35,144 nt of DNA from Thermococcus sp. (lineage in GTDB: Archaea; Methanobacteriota_B; Thermococci; Thermococcales; Thermococcaceae): assembly GCF_015523185.1 (NCBI RefSeq), contig NZ_WAKV01000056.1, positions 1 to 35,144 on the forward strand, given 5' to 3'. The position numbers and the translations under genes were made by a program. Below, in pieces: positions 1-9,054 of this stretch. The number at the start of each line of letters is the position of its first letter. Positions within the stretch are counted from its first letter, which is position 1. The notes beneath the pieces are model-generated. The model was not told the DNA's origin, did no database searches, and was given only the letters and a program-made list of their open reading frames with translations.

Positions 1-1094
1 AAATCCTCACCGAAAAAGGAATCCACAGGAAGGTTTTCGCCGACGTGACTACAACAAGCCTCCCCCACGGCTGGAAGTGGGGTGTTTTAGCGGGAATAGA
101 GGAGGTCGCAAAGCTCCTCGAGGGCCTTCCTGTCAACGTCTACGCGATGCCAGAGGGAACTATCTTTCACCCCTACGAACCGGTTCTCCAGATAGAGGGC
201 TTTTACGAGGAGTTCGGGGTGTATGAGACGGCTTTACTTGGAATGCTCAGCCAGGCGAGTGGAATATCAACTTCGGCCCTAAGGATTAAGATTGCAGCGA
301 ACTTCAAGCCGGTTTACTCCTTTGGCATAAGGCACATGCATCCAGCAATAGCCCCGATGATTGACCGCTCCGCCTTCATAGGCGGTTGTGATGGGGTTTC
401 CGGCGTTCTTGGAGCCGAGATGATTGGCGAGAAGCCCGTTGGAACCATGCCCCACGCACTGATTCTCACGGTTGGCGACCAAGTTAAGGCCTGGAAATAT
501 TTTGACGAGGTCGTTGAGCCCGAAGTTCCTAGAACGGCTTTAGTTGATACCCTCTGCGACGAGAAGTTCGAGGCGTTGATGGCGGCCGAGGCCCTCAGTG
601 AAAGGCTCAGCGCGGTCCGCTTAGACACACCCGGCTCAAGGAGGGGGAACTTCCGAAAAATCATAGAGGAAGTCCGCTGGGAGCTCAATTTGAGGGGCTA
701 CGACTGGGTGAAGATACTCGTCTCAGGTGGCCTAAACGAGGAAAGCATAAGGGAGATAGTTGACGTTGCAGATGCCTTTGGAGTTGGCTCTGCCATAGCG
801 AGTGCGAAACCCGTGGATTTCTCCCTCGATATAGTGGAGGTCGAAGGGAAGCCGATAACGAAGCGTGGAAAACTCAGTGGAAGGAAGCAGGTTTACCGCT
901 GTGAGAACGGCCACTACCACCTCGTTCCGGCGGATAAAAAGCTTGAACGCTGTCCAGTCTGCGGGGCGAAGGTTGAACCCCTTCTTAAACCACTCATAAA
1001 GAACGGAGAAATCGTGGGAGAACTGCCAAAGGCGAGGGAGATAAGGGAGTACGTCCTTGAGCAGGCCCAGAAATTAAACCTGGGTCTCGAATGA
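1..1094 (+). CDS. pncB: Nicotinate phosphoribosyltransferase (5' end outside the window)
   Basis: Converts nicotinate and PRPP to nicotinate mononucleotide in NAD salvage, in the cytoplasm. The frame is open from the first bases of the window, with residues such as KGIHRKVFADVTTTSLP preceding the first internal GTG at 45, so the true start lies upstream and the gene is partial. The body matches the archaeal NAPRTase type: a WGVLAG segment, a YAMPEGTIFHPYEPVL segment, the SFGIRHMHP loop and a late ILVSGGLNEESI phosphate-binding strand. The C-terminus carries a small zinc-ribbon-like extension (YRCENGHYH followed about 20 residues later by CPVCG), common in archaeal members. It ends 68 bp before the convergent ferredoxin gene. 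The family call is secure; only the start is missing. Confidence 0.93.
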   Translation, partial: ILTEKGIHRKVFADVTTTSLPHGWKWGVLAGIEEVAKLLEGLPVNVYAMPEGTIFHPYEPVLQIEGFYEEFGVYETALLGMLSQASGISTSALRIKIAANFKPVYSFGIRHMHPAIAPMIDRSAFIGGCDGVSGVLGAEMIGEKPVGTMPHALILTVGDQVKAWKYFDEVVEPEVPRTALVDTLCDEKFEALMAAEALSERLSAVRLDTPGSRRGNFRKIIEEVRWELNLRGYDWVKILVSGGLNEESIREIVDVADAFGVGSAIASAKPVDFSLDIVEVEGKPITKRGKLSGRKQVYRCENGHYHLVPADKKLERCPVCGAKVEPLLKPLIKNGEIVGELPKAREIREYVLEQAQKLNLGLE

Positions 1095-1145
1095 ACTTAT
1101 TCCTCTTTTATGTCTCTTTAGTTTCCCAGAAAAGCTTCACAGGGA

Positions 1146-1372
<227 letters not shown>

Positions 1373-1400
1373 TCACCGGGTTTAAGTGGGTTCGGACGAA

Positions 1401-1413
1401 TATAAACTTTTCG
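1401..1413 (-). promoter_or_regulatory. BRE/TATA promoter of ferredoxin
   Basis: The minus strand reads CGAAAAGTTTATA, a textbook archaeal BRE plus TATA. A start site about 25 nt downstream (near 1381) would give a leader of about 15 nt containing GGTGATG before the ATG at 1366. Confidence 0.7.
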
Positions 1414-1497
1414 TTTCTAAAACTGGCGGTTTGAAACGATAATCTGTAGAAAGGGAAGCGAAAGAAGGCGATGATGAACAGAAAAAGTCAGGACTGG

Positions 1498-2031
1498 TCA
1501 GTAAAGGCCCAGCTTTTTCTTGTACTCCGGGCTTATCCTATCTGGTGTCCACGGCGGGTCAAAGGTAAGCTCTATTTCCGCGTCCTTAACCCCGGGAATT
1601 TCAAGGATTTTGTCCTCAACTGCCCTGAGAATCCACATCGTCATTGGACAACCTGGTGTCGTCATCGTCATCTTGACGTAAACCGTGTTGTCGGGCCTTA
1701 TCTGAAGGTCATAGATAAGGCCGAGGTTGACTACATCCAATCCAATCTCCGGGTCAATGACCTCCTTGAGCTTCTCAAGGATGAGTTCCTTCGTGAGCTG
1801 GACGTTCTCTCCAGTATCCTGAACCTCCCTCTCGCGGTTTACCGTTATCAATCCCACACCCTCAAGTTTTCCGAGCTCGGAGTGGAGCTTTATGAGAGTG
1901 TTGTCCAGGTCGGGGGTGTCCTTTGCGAGGGTTACCGTAACGTTGCCCTTCTCATCGACCTCGATTGAGCGAATGAACTTCTCGTCAACGACGGACTTCA
2001 CAACCTTCTCAACCTCTTCCTTTGTGACCAT
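1498..2031 (-). CDS. MIP18/DUF59-family iron-sulfur assembly protein
   Basis: Protein of 177 aa. The C-terminal 100 residues form a DUF59/MIP18 domain (SufT/Cia2-like), involved in Fe-S cluster carriage or target delivery. Seen motifs are VIDPEIGLDVVNLGLIYDL, the TTPGCPM segment with the single conserved Cys, and FDPPWTPDRIS near the end. The N-terminal 70 residues form an extra alpha/beta segment that I do not recognise. I start at the ATG at 2031 and not at the upstream GTG at 2040, because GGTGGTGAGG directly precedes that ATG and the TATA element at 2062-2070 predicts transcription starting near 2041. Its neighbour is the ferredoxin gene, itself an Fe-S protein, but the two have separate promoters. 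The exact client is unknown. Confidence 0.85.
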   Translation of the reverse strand: MVTKEEVEKVVKSVVDEKFIRSIEVDEKGNVTVTLAKDTPDLDNTLIKLHSELGKLEGVGLITVNREREVQDTGENVQLTKELILEKLKEVIDPEIGLDVVNLGLIYDLQIRPDNTVYVKMTMTTPGCPMTMWILRAVEDKILEIPGVKDAEIELTFDPPWTPDRISPEYKKKLGLY

Positions 2032-2061
2032 CCTCACCACCGGCTTAGGTTAAAAACTACA

Positions 2062-2076
2062 CATTTAAACCTTTTG
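2062..2076 (-). promoter_or_regulatory. TATA promoter of the MIP18-family gene
   Basis: The minus strand reads CAAAAGGTTTAAATG. The centre lies about 25 nt upstream of 2041, giving a leader of about 10 nt that consists mostly of GGTGGTGAGG. This supports the start at 2031. Confidence 0.6.
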
Positions 2077-2091
2077 GGTCAGAATTGTGAA

Positions 2092-2829
2092 CTATCTGGA
2101 GAGGACGTCTCTCATCAGTTCAACGGCCATCTTAGGAGTTAAGGCTCTCGCCCTTGTCTCGCGGAGAATCCTTTGAAGGGCCAGCCTCTTCGTTGAAGGC
2201 GCCCTCCTGAAGAGTTCCCAGAGCAGAGGGCAGCCAAAGCTCAGCTCGTACTTTCCGCCGATTATCTCGATAATCTCCTCTTTATCGAGGGCAAGAAAAG
2301 CGGGGAGGTTCAACATTACGAGTTCCCCCTTTTTGTAAATGGAGATTAAGCCCGAGCTCAGCATGTCTCCAGTTGCAAGGATTTTTGCACCCAGTTCCTT
2401 TGCCTTTTGTTCAACAGCTTCCATAACCATCGAATGACAGCGACCGCATATGGGTGCTCCTTTTTCAATGAGCTCTCCCATGGTCTCTTCGTAATCCGGC
2501 ACCTCTACAAGTATCGCGTTCTGGGAACGAACCTTTTTGAGAGTCTTTTCACTCATTTGGGGCAGTTTGGCCGTTATAGGAACTACCTCAAAGCCGGCCC
2601 AGCGGAGTATCTTTAGGGTTGCCGTGCTGTCGGAGCCGGCCGAGAATGCAACGGCAACCTTAACCTCAAGGGGGATCCTTTCAAACTCCCTTCCTTCAAG
2701 GCGGTATAAAATGAGTGCTTTCAGCCTTGAATAAGCTTCCTCGCCAATCTCTCCCCTGACCCGTTCAAGGGCTTCAATGTTGTAACGGAGGCGATACCCT
2801 TTGACTTGATCATTGATTGGAACCAGCAT
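2092..2829 (-). CDS. PP-loop ATP pyrophosphatase-family protein (tRNA/base thiolation or deazapurine-like)
   Basis: Protein of 245 aa with an N-type ATP pyrophosphatase fold. The PP-loop is FSAGSDST at residues 62-69. It also has a GAPICGRCHSMV segment with a CxxC (C128, C131) and a GDMLSSG nucleotide-site motif at 154-160. Known relatives adenylate a substrate before sulfur or nitrogen transfer (TtuA/ThiI, QueC, DndC/PAPS reductase-like). Which reaction this one does cannot be read from the sequence. The CxxC could hold a metal, an Fe-S cluster or a persulfide. A late Cys lies in SFGCPLLWEL. The ATG at 2829 abuts the stop of the upstream EVE/nuclease gene exactly (TGAATG), so translation is probably coupled and the two form one transcript. 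No separate promoter is visible. Confidence 0.75.
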   Translation of the reverse strand: MLVPINDQVKGYRLRYNIEALERVRGEIGEEAYSRLKALILYRLEGREFERIPLEVKVAVAFSAGSDSTATLKILRWAGFEVVPITAKLPQMSEKTLKKVRSQNAILVEVPDYEETMGELIEKGAPICGRCHSMVMEAVEQKAKELGAKILATGDMLSSGLISIYKKGELVMLNLPAFLALDKEEIIEIIGGKYELSFGCPLLWELFRRAPSTKRLALQRILRETRARALTPKMAVELMRDVLSR

Positions 2830-3781
2830 TCAGACCTCCTCCAAGGTTAGCTTTTCCAGAAGTTCAGGGTAGGTGTAGGTGGTATCTTGGTTAATTCCCC
2901 TGAAGCTATACTCCCACAGTCGTATGCCAGGAACCCTCTTGATGTTTCTTTTGAAAGAACGGGCTATCAAAATCCCCCCCAACGGTCTCAGGACCACTCT
3001 CCAATATATACCTCCCCAACTGTCCCAGCTCAGTGTTACCCGCACTACTCATCTTTACCTCGATGAGAATCTTTGGGACAATCCCAACGGGGTGTTTGGG
3101 CTTTATTAACAGATCCACATGGCCTGAGGGTAGGGCTTTCTCGCCAAGGACTTCAAAATCTTCAGGATTACCCTCCAAGCCGAAGGTTTCTAGCACGTTC
3201 CTCATGAATCCCCTCTCCAATGCCTTCCTCAACAGGGATTGAAGTATGACCTCACGCATTGGGAACACTTCAGGTGGGTTCACTAGGTCCTTAGAAAACG
3301 CTATCTTCGGCGTGAATGGAATTCCCTCATGCGCTAGTTTCTCGAATTCACCTTCCGATGGATTTCCCATGACGGAAACGTTGTGCAGGGTAACTTTGTC
3401 TGCCTGGAAATGAGTTTTTCTGTAGCCCCCTCTAAGAAGAAGGTTTTCCGCTATGTATGCGAATTCCGGCCTTACCATGGACTCGGATAGCTGGCGTATG
3501 GGCCTGAGCAGAAGTCTAAAGGGAAAAGAGTATTCCCTTCCAGAGGGTAGTTTTATTGGCCTCCATGGTCCAATTTCATCCGAGTTTTTAATCGCCACCT
3601 TATCCTCAACCTGATACAGGTTGTAAACCCTTGCCCCGTGGAGAAATGAAACATAATCACCGATTTCAATATCCACAAAGGCCCAGTATCCATTAATGCT
3701 CCCTGTAAATCCTGCCAGGTTCGTCTCGATGCATTTTTTAAGGTTCTCTTTGGTTGCAACGGCAACGAGGAAGTACGCCAT
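2830..3781 (-). pseudogene. EVE/YTH-like domain fused to a NucS-like PD-(D/E)XK nuclease, frameshifted
   Basis: The unshifted frame gives 291 aa ending at 2906. The natural C-terminus lies in the next frame and ends at 2830. Residues 1-135 look like a PUA-superfamily EVE/YTH-type domain (INGYWAFVDIEIGDYVSFLH, then FPFRLLLRPIRQL). Residues 205-260 hold a PD-(D/E)XK nuclease: SGHVDLL with D223, ILIEVK with E241/K243, and QLGRY (Q254, Y258), the D...ExK...QxxxY arrangement of NucS/EndoMS-type nucleases. After ...ETVGG the frame enters unrelated sequence at a run of seven G (complement of 2974-2980). With six G the reading continues GGILIARSFKRN...LWEYSF, the expected next strand of the fold, giving about 316 aa and a stop abutting the PP-loop gene. 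The active-site residues precede the shift. This could be a real mutation, slippage or a sequencing indel. Confidence 0.72.
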
Positions 3782-3810
3782 TTTTACCCCTCTTCACTTT
3801 TCAGTTGGGG

Positions 3811-3824
3811 GTTAAAACTTTCAC
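3811..3824 (-). promoter_or_regulatory. Promoter of the EVE-nuclease / PP-loop unit
   Basis: The minus strand reads GTGAAAGTTTTAAC, a BRE/TATA-like element. It predicts transcription from about 3790 and a leader of about 10 nt with GAGGGG before the ATG at 3781. Confidence 0.5.
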
Positions 3825-3838
3825 GCCCCCGGGAAAAC

Positions 3839-3846
3839 CTTAAAAG
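3839..3846 (+). promoter_or_regulatory. TATA element of bpsA
   Basis: CTTAAAAG preceded by GGGAAAAC. It lies back to back with the divergent promoter at 3811-3824. A start near 3867 gives a leader of about 30 nt containing the strong site GGAGGGAGGG at 3887-3896. Confidence 0.5.
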
Positions 3847-3898
3847 AGGCCCTTCCTAACCCCGCTTACGAACCAAAAATCCTTCTGGAGGGAGGGAA

Positions 3899-4954
3899 AT
3901 GAAGGAGATAATTGAGAGGGTTAGGAACAAGACGAGCATCCCCGTTTATGAAAGGACCATAGAAAACGTTCTGTCAGCGATACTGGCGAGCAGCGACGTC
4001 TGGAGGATAGTTGACCTCAGCGAGGAGCCACTTCCACTTGTCGTTGCCGTTATCGAGGCCCTTCACGAGATGGGCTACCTGACCTTTGAGGGCTCGAACG
4101 TTGTGCTTACTGAGAGTGGAAAGAAACTAGTCGAGAAATACGGGATAGGGGCGAGAAAGGACTACACCTGCTCCCACTGCCAGGGCAAGACTGTTGAGCT
4201 TTCAGCCTTCAGAGATTTGCTCGAGGAATTCAAGGAAATCGTCAAGGACAGGCCCCAGCCGAAGCACGACTTCGACCAGGCCTACGTTACGCCGGAAACC
4301 ACAGTTGCCAGGGTTGCATTAATGCACAGTAGGGGCGACCTCGAGAACAAGGAGGTCTTCGTTCTTGGAGACGATGACCTGACGAGCATCGCCTTAATGC
4401 TCTCGGGCCTGCCTAAGAGGATAGCGGTTCTTGACATAGACGAGAGGCTCATGAAGTTCATCGAAAAGACGGCAGACGAGCTCGGTTACTCCGACATCGA
4501 GATATTCACCTTCGACCTCCGCGAGCCCCTTCCGGAATATGCTCTCCACAAGTTTGACACCTTTATTACAGACCCGCCTGAAACGGTTCCAGCGATAAGG
4601 GCCTTCGTCGGCAGGGGCATAGCGACGCTGAAGGGGCCAGGCTGCGCCGGCTACTTCGGCATAACGAGGAGGGAAAGCTCCCTCGACAAGTGGCGCGAGA
4701 TTCAAAAGCTGCTCCTCAACGAGTTCGGGGTTGTTATAACCGACATAATCAGGAACTTCAATGAGTACGTCAACTGGGGCTATGAAGAGGAGACGCGCGC
4801 CTGGAGGCTCCTTCCCGTTAAGGTCAAACCCTCCTATAACTGGTACAAGAGCTACATGTTCAGGATTCAGACGCTTGAAGGCTCGAAGGGCTTTGAGGAG
4901 AAAATAGAAATTGGAGACGAGCTTTACAACGATGAGGAAGCCTCGACAACATGA
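3899..4954 (+). CDS. bpsA: N4-bis(aminopropyl)spermidine synthase
   Basis: Transfers two aminopropyl groups from decarboxylated S-adenosylmethionine onto spermidine to make a quaternary branched polyamine, which stabilises nucleic acids at high temperature. The 351-aa protein is colinear with Thermococcus kodakarensis BpsA. It has an N-terminal winged-helix-like region (1-85), a CSHC pair at 91-94 and a Rossmann transferase domain with the GDDD motif at 157-160, where the catalytic aspartate of the characterised enzyme lies. TDPPETVP follows around residue 222. The acidic C-terminal tail (IGDELYNDEEAS) is also typical. The start ATG follows GGAGGGAGGGAA. It is transcribed alone, divergent from the nuclease unit, and converges on the toroid-protein gene with only a 5-bp gap. 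Confidence 0.95.
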   Translation: MKEIIERVRNKTSIPVYERTIENVLSAILASSDVWRIVDLSEEPLPLVVAVIEALHEMGYLTFEGSNVVLTESGKKLVEKYGIGARKDYTCSHCQGKTVELSAFRDLLEEFKEIVKDRPQPKHDFDQAYVTPETTVARVALMHSRGDLENKEVFVLGDDDLTSIALMLSGLPKRIAVLDIDERLMKFIEKTADELGYSDIEIFTFDLREPLPEYALHKFDTFITDPPETVPAIRAFVGRGIATLKGPGCAGYFGITRRESSLDKWREIQKLLLNEFGVVITDIIRNFNEYVNWGYEEETRAWRLLPVKVKPSYNWYKSYMFRIQTLEGSKGFEEKIEIGDELYNDEEASTT

Positions 4955-4959
4955 CGTTT

Positions 4960-6696
4960 TCAGCGTTTCTTCCTATTTCTTCTGCTAAGGACAACTCCGA
5001 GAGACACTACAACCACAACAAGCACGGCAACTATGTAGACAAGGTATATTCCTCCAATCGTTGCTTTCTGGTTCTCCACCAGCGGTTTTTTCCAGGGACT
5101 CGTTGCTTTAAAGCCCTCGACAGGGGTCGCGTTCACCAAGAGCGGATGCTTTGTTGGGTATATTAGTATGTAGCCGTCTAATCCCCCAATTTTGGCACTG
5201 GCAGTTACGTTCTCAACAAGAGTTCCGTCCTTTATCAGAAGGAATGTTGCGTTTTTCATTGTAACAATGCTGTTTTTTATCTTTGGTTTGGAGATGTTCA
5301 CGTAGAAAACGTTCCTCAGAAAGTCATATCCCCTCTTGTATGTGGTAGTATTTGAAAGTCCCACCTCAAGGAGGGCCCTGAGTACCTCCGCAGTGGTCTT
5401 GATGTTGTCAGGGGCACCCGCTGTATAACCCCATGCACCAGTCGGATTCTGGCGTTTCTTTATTATCTCAAAAGTTTCATTAAACGCCTCGGTATAGTTG
5501 AACCTACGAAAATCAACAAGTGCGTAGGCATAGTAGTAGTTTGGATACTTGTCGGTCAAGTTCGAGGAAAGCCAGTTGAGGATTGGCGTGTAGTTGACCT
5601 CAACCTTAAGGGTGGAGAGAACCCATACTATATATGCCGTATTAAAAAAGTTGCCCCAGTGATTCCCGCTCTCGTTCTTAAGCAGGTACTCAACTTCTCT
5701 CTCGTAGGGCCTTCCGAGGAGGTAGTTTATCCTTGCTATCTCCGCAACCATCCACGGTTTGAGCTTCTTAAGGTTCAGGTTCGACAGGTCAACGCTGGTG
5801 TTACATTCCACATAGTACTTCGCCAGAACAACGGTCTCCCATTCGAATTTTGGCTTAACCTTTAACATATAAGGACACGCCAGTGGTTTTAGGTCGGAAA
5901 ACCCGGGAAGCAGGGCAGTTTCTAACATGTCCGGTGGCTGATACTTTAGAGTTCCCCAGTAGCCGAAATGAACCGATTTCAGCAATTCTTTTTCATATTT
6001 CTCGTTCCCGGTGGAGTACAGGAGAAGGGCAATGGAGGCAGGGTCGTTAAGTGTTGAGTTGATTTCAACGTTTTCCCCGGTTAGGTAGGCCAATGCAAAG
6101 GCCTTGTAGAGAGCATTCACTCCCGTTGCCTCAACGTTTTTAAGGTCTTTTACATCGCCCAACGCCATGTATCCAAAAATCTTATCCATTGTCGTCTTTG
6201 GACTGTGGGTTTGGAGATAATAGAGCCCGTTGTTTATTGCTTTCTCAACAGGGAGCCATGAATACTTGAAATCCGCGTATTCTTTTAGCGCAATTACTGC
6301 TAGGGCCGTGTCAGTATAATCCCCAAAGGAGCCGTCGTCCTTCTGTTTGTACATCAGCCAATAGATTCCCTGGTGGATTGTTCTGTTGAAGAGACCCCGG
6401 GCTATTGACTCTCCCCTCATGAGTGCCATTAATGCGAGAGCTGTGTATTTCGCCTGGGGAGCCATTCCATAGCGATACGCCCATGCTCCCTCTGGAGTTT
6501 TAAGCATCATCAACCAGGTATCTGCCTCCAGAACATACTTGTATTCGTGAACCTTGTACAGTGCAATCGCTGAGAGCGCAGTTGCTGGGATGGTGGGGGT
6601 AAACACGTACGGCACTTCATCACCTTTGACGGGATGAGCATAAAAGAGCGGTAGAACCAAGAGTGTAACCAGAAGAACCGCTATAACCTTTTTCAT
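4960..6696 (-). CDS. Secreted, membrane-anchored alpha/alpha-toroid (prenyltransferase/squalene-oxidase repeat) protein
   Basis: Protein of 578 aa. A signal peptide (hydrophobic stretch after MKK, residues 4-20) is followed by a large extracellular region and one C-terminal membrane helix (about 547-571) with a basic RRNRKKR tail, so the body faces outside. The ectodomain contains QW-like repeats of terpenoid-cyclase and protein-prenyltransferase toroids: GAWAYRYG...AKYTALALMAL, DDGSFGDYTDTALAVIAL and PTGAWGYTAG...KTTAEVLRALL. I see no DxDD or DCTAE cyclase motif, so it is probably a binding or structural toroid and not a cyclase. NxT/S sequons are numerous. The ATG at 6696 follows GGAGGTG. 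It lies 42 bp downstream of the subtilisin gene on the same strand and may be co-transcribed with it. Function unknown. Confidence 0.8.
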   Translation of the reverse strand: MKKVIAVLLVTLLVLPLFYAHPVKGDEVPYVFTPTIPATALSAIALYKVHEYKYVLEADTWLMMLKTPEGAWAYRYGMAPQAKYTALALMALMRGESIARGLFNRTIHQGIYWLMYKQKDDGSFGDYTDTALAVIALKEYADFKYSWLPVEKAINNGLYYLQTHSPKTTMDKIFGYMALGDVKDLKNVEATGVNALYKAFALAYLTGENVEINSTLNDPASIALLLYSTGNEKYEKELLKSVHFGYWGTLKYQPPDMLETALLPGFSDLKPLACPYMLKVKPKFEWETVVLAKYYVECNTSVDLSNLNLKKLKPWMVAEIARINYLLGRPYEREVEYLLKNESGNHWGNFFNTAYIVWVLSTLKVEVNYTPILNWLSSNLTDKYPNYYYAYALVDFRRFNYTEAFNETFEIIKKRQNPTGAWGYTAGAPDNIKTTAEVLRALLEVGLSNTTTYKRGYDFLRNVFYVNISKPKIKNSIVTMKNATFLLIKDGTLVENVTASAKIGGLDGYILIYPTKHPLLVNATPVEGFKATSPWKKPLVENQKATIGGIYLVYIVAVLVVVVVSLGVVLSRRNRKKR

Positions 6697-6738
6697 TTCA
6701 ACACCTCCAAATGGAAAAAGAAGAGGGAGTTAAAAACT

Positions 6739-8802
6739 TCAGCCATAGTATATCTTAACCTGGAGGAAGTAGTTTGCCGACCAGTAGTAGGTGCTGTAGG
6801 CGTAGACCACGAAGTACCATGTTCCGGGCTGTGGGTTGTTGTAGCTTACGTATTCGTTTGAGCTTGACGTTGTTGAGCTCGTAACGAGGTTCTGGTTCGG
6901 GTCATAGAGATAGAGGTCGAGGTCATCATAGCTGCTTCCATAGAGGTAACCCTCAATCTTGGTTGCACCGCTGTCAACGGTGACTGTGTCAACGACGTAG
7001 CTTCCGTAGTTCACGGTTCCGGTGAAGTTCTTAACGACTACTGTTGGATTGGACGGGGTTGTTGGGGTGCTTGGTGTTGTGTTGGTGTTGTTGGTTGGTG
7101 TCGTAGTGTTGCTCGGAGTGCTCGGGGTGCTTGGCTGGCTTGGAGTGCTTGAGGAGCCTTCTGTCACCGTTCCACCCTCGTCGAGAATCTCAAGGTTGTA
7201 GTTGGCACTTCCTGAATAGCTGACGATTAGGAAGTACCAAGTTCCAGGAGTGGGGTTCCTGTAGGCAACCTTTTCAAATCCGTAGTAGCCAGTGTTTGAG
7301 TAGTCAACGAGCTGGCCGTTCGGGTCGTACATGTAAAGATCAAGGTCGGCCTGTGGGTTGTCCCAGGTTAGGAGGGCGGCTATCCTAGTGGTTCCACTGC
7401 TGATGGTAACCTCCTTAGTCACGTTCTGCTTGTCGGCGAGATAGCCGGTTATAACGACCTTTGAGTCCTGGTCATAGTTCAGGGCCTCGTAGACGTTTAT
7501 CCTACCCGCACCGTAGGCGATGCCCGCTATGGCGCTGGCGTTAACAACGTCTGCAGTTATCTCAAGGACGTGCTTAATCTTATCGGGAGTCCAGTCTGGG
7601 TGGGCTTCCCTAAGGAGTGCAACAGCACCGCTAACGTGTGGAGTAGCCATGCTCGTTCCAGGGGCGGCGACGTAGTACTGTCCAACGAGCTCGTCGGTTA
7701 GCTGGGTTCCGGCGGCCCTGTCAGAGATAATCCAGTTGCCCGGAGCGACGACTTCGGGCTTGAGCCTGCCGTCAGCGGTCGGTCCCCTGCTGGAGAAGCT
7801 TGTTATGACATCGTTCTTGTCAACAGCTCCAACGGTTATCACATCGGGAGCAGCAGCCGGAGAGCCTATGGTGTAAGTGTCAGGCCCACTGTTTCCAGCG
7901 GCAACACAGACAACAATTCCATCTTCCCAAGCCTTGTCAACTTCCTGGCTGAGGGCGTCAGTTCCGTCGGAGCTCTGGCTTGAACCGAGTGAGAGGTTAA
8001 TAACGCTTATGTTGTACTCATCTTTGTGCTGTATAACCCAATCAACACCCGCTATTATAGTGGAAACTGAACCGCTACCGTCAGCGCCGAGAACCTTAAC
8101 GCCAACGAGCTTGGCGCCGGGTGCAACACCCTTGTATTTTCCATCGCTGGCGGCACCGGTGCTGGCTATTATTCCGGCAACGTGGGTTCCGTGACCGTTA
8201 TCATCGTAGGGAGTAGTCTTGTTGTTAACGAAGTCCTTCCATCCAATAACTTTTCCCTGAAGATCCGGGTGGGAGCCGTCAATACCAGTGTCGATGACGG
8301 CAACGACAACACCACTTCCATCGTATCCAACGTTCCAAACCTCGGGGGCTGATATCTGGGCGGTGGATTCATCGAGTCCCTCAAGGTCGACCTGAACCTG
8401 AACTTTGTAGTCGTCCTGTATGAACTGTATTCCCTGCACGCTAAGACCGCTTATAATGCCTGCATCTGAAAGACCACCGAGAACCAGAAGATACTTGACT
8501 GGTATCGTGATTGCAACGGCTGGAATGGCATGATAGTTATACTTTATCTTTGCTCCAAGGAACTTAAGGATTGGCAGAGCTTTGTTTTTGTCAGCCTGAC
8601 TATTGAATACTATGATGGTACTGATTTCCTTGTTTGGGTTCATTCCCTGGACTTTCTGGAAGAGTTTCGGAGTTAGTAGTCCGTAGTTCTTTGGGGTATG
8701 CGTTGCAAGATGCGAGTTGCCCCCTACTGATGCAGCAGCTGCGAAACCAAATGTCATGCCAACGAGGAGCACAGCCAACAAAATGGCCTTAACTTCCTTC
8801 AT
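6739..8802 (-). CDS. Secreted subtilisin-like serine protease, Tk-SP type
   Basis: Extracellular S8 protease of 687 aa. Domains seen: signal peptide 1-24, I9-like propeptide to about 136, and a catalytic domain with Asp171 (VIDTGID), His204 (GHGTHVAG), oxyanion Asn304 (AAGNSG) and Ser384 (GTSMATPH). A beta-jelly-roll/PPC-like domain follows at about 450-540 ([12 protein letters not shown]...PGTWYFLIV). Then comes a Ser/Thr/Pro/Asn linker at 545-588, and a second copy of the same domain at 592-687 ([12 protein letters not shown]...PGTWYFVVY). The layout matches T. kodakarensis Tk-SP, in which the last domain is removed as a C-terminal propeptide. Here both C-terminal modules are clear homologues of each other. 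The start ATG follows AGGAGGGT and a TATA box at 8877-8886. Confidence 0.93.
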   Translation of the reverse strand: MKEVKAILLAVLLVGMTFGFAAAASVGGNSHLATHTPKNYGLLTPKLFQKVQGMNPNKEISTIIVFNSQADKNKALPILKFLGAKIKYNYHAIPAVAITIPVKYLLVLGGLSDAGIISGLSVQGIQFIQDDYKVQVQVDLEGLDESTAQISAPEVWNVGYDGSGVVVAVIDTGIDGSHPDLQGKVIGWKDFVNNKTTPYDDNGHGTHVAGIIASTGAASDGKYKGVAPGAKLVGVKVLGADGSGSVSTIIAGVDWVIQHKDEYNISVINLSLGSSQSSDGTDALSQEVDKAWEDGIVVCVAAGNSGPDTYTIGSPAAAPDVITVGAVDKNDVITSFSSRGPTADGRLKPEVVAPGNWIISDRAAGTQLTDELVGQYYVAAPGTSMATPHVSGAVALLREAHPDWTPDKIKHVLEITADVVNASAIAGIAYGAGRINVYEALNYDQDSKVVITGYLADKQNVTKEVTISSGTTRIAALLTWDNPQADLDLYMYDPNGQLVDYSNTGYYGFEKVAYRNPTPGTWYFLIVSYSGSANYNLEILDEGGTVTEGSSSTPSQPSTPSTPSNTTTPTNNTNTTPSTPTTPSNPTVVVKNFTGTVNYGSYVVDTVTVDSGATKIEGYLYGSSYDDLDLYLYDPNQNLVTSSTTSSSNEYVSYNNPQPGTWYFVVYAYSTYYWSANYFLQVKIYYG

Positions 8803-8876
8803 TGCAGTACCCTCCTGAATTCATTCATTCTTTTCAGGCATAAAGCCCTCATCAGAGAGCACTTTTGGACAGCAAT

Positions 8877-8887
8877 GCTATATAAGG
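8877..8887 (-). promoter_or_regulatory. TATA promoter of the subtilisin gene
   Basis: The minus strand reads CCTTATATAGC with CCGAAAT upstream as a BRE. It implies a start near 8856 and an unusually long leader of about 54 nt for this window. The rest of 8888-9054 is AT-rich intergenic DNA in which I see no gene. Confidence 0.65.
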
Positions 8888-9054
8888 ATTTCGGTATTTA
8901 ATCAAAATATTGCATATATCCTCAAAGTGTTGTTTATCTTTAGAAATATTTACTTTGAACATCGGAGAATTGTTGGATTTCTAACATCGTAAAAGTGGAC
9001 AGTTTGGTTCATTTCCATATCCCAAAATCCGACAGTCAGATTGGGGTAAATATG

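Noticed and set aside
7020-7150. Tandem DNA repeats
   Set aside because: The repetition comes from codons of the Ser/Thr/Pro/Asn linker of the protease and is not an independent repeat element.
8822-8862. CTGATGA and CTGA boxes upstream of the subtilisin gene (minus strand)
   Set aside because: The boxes do not form a complete C/D set, and the region is explained as the leader of the subtilisin mRNA.
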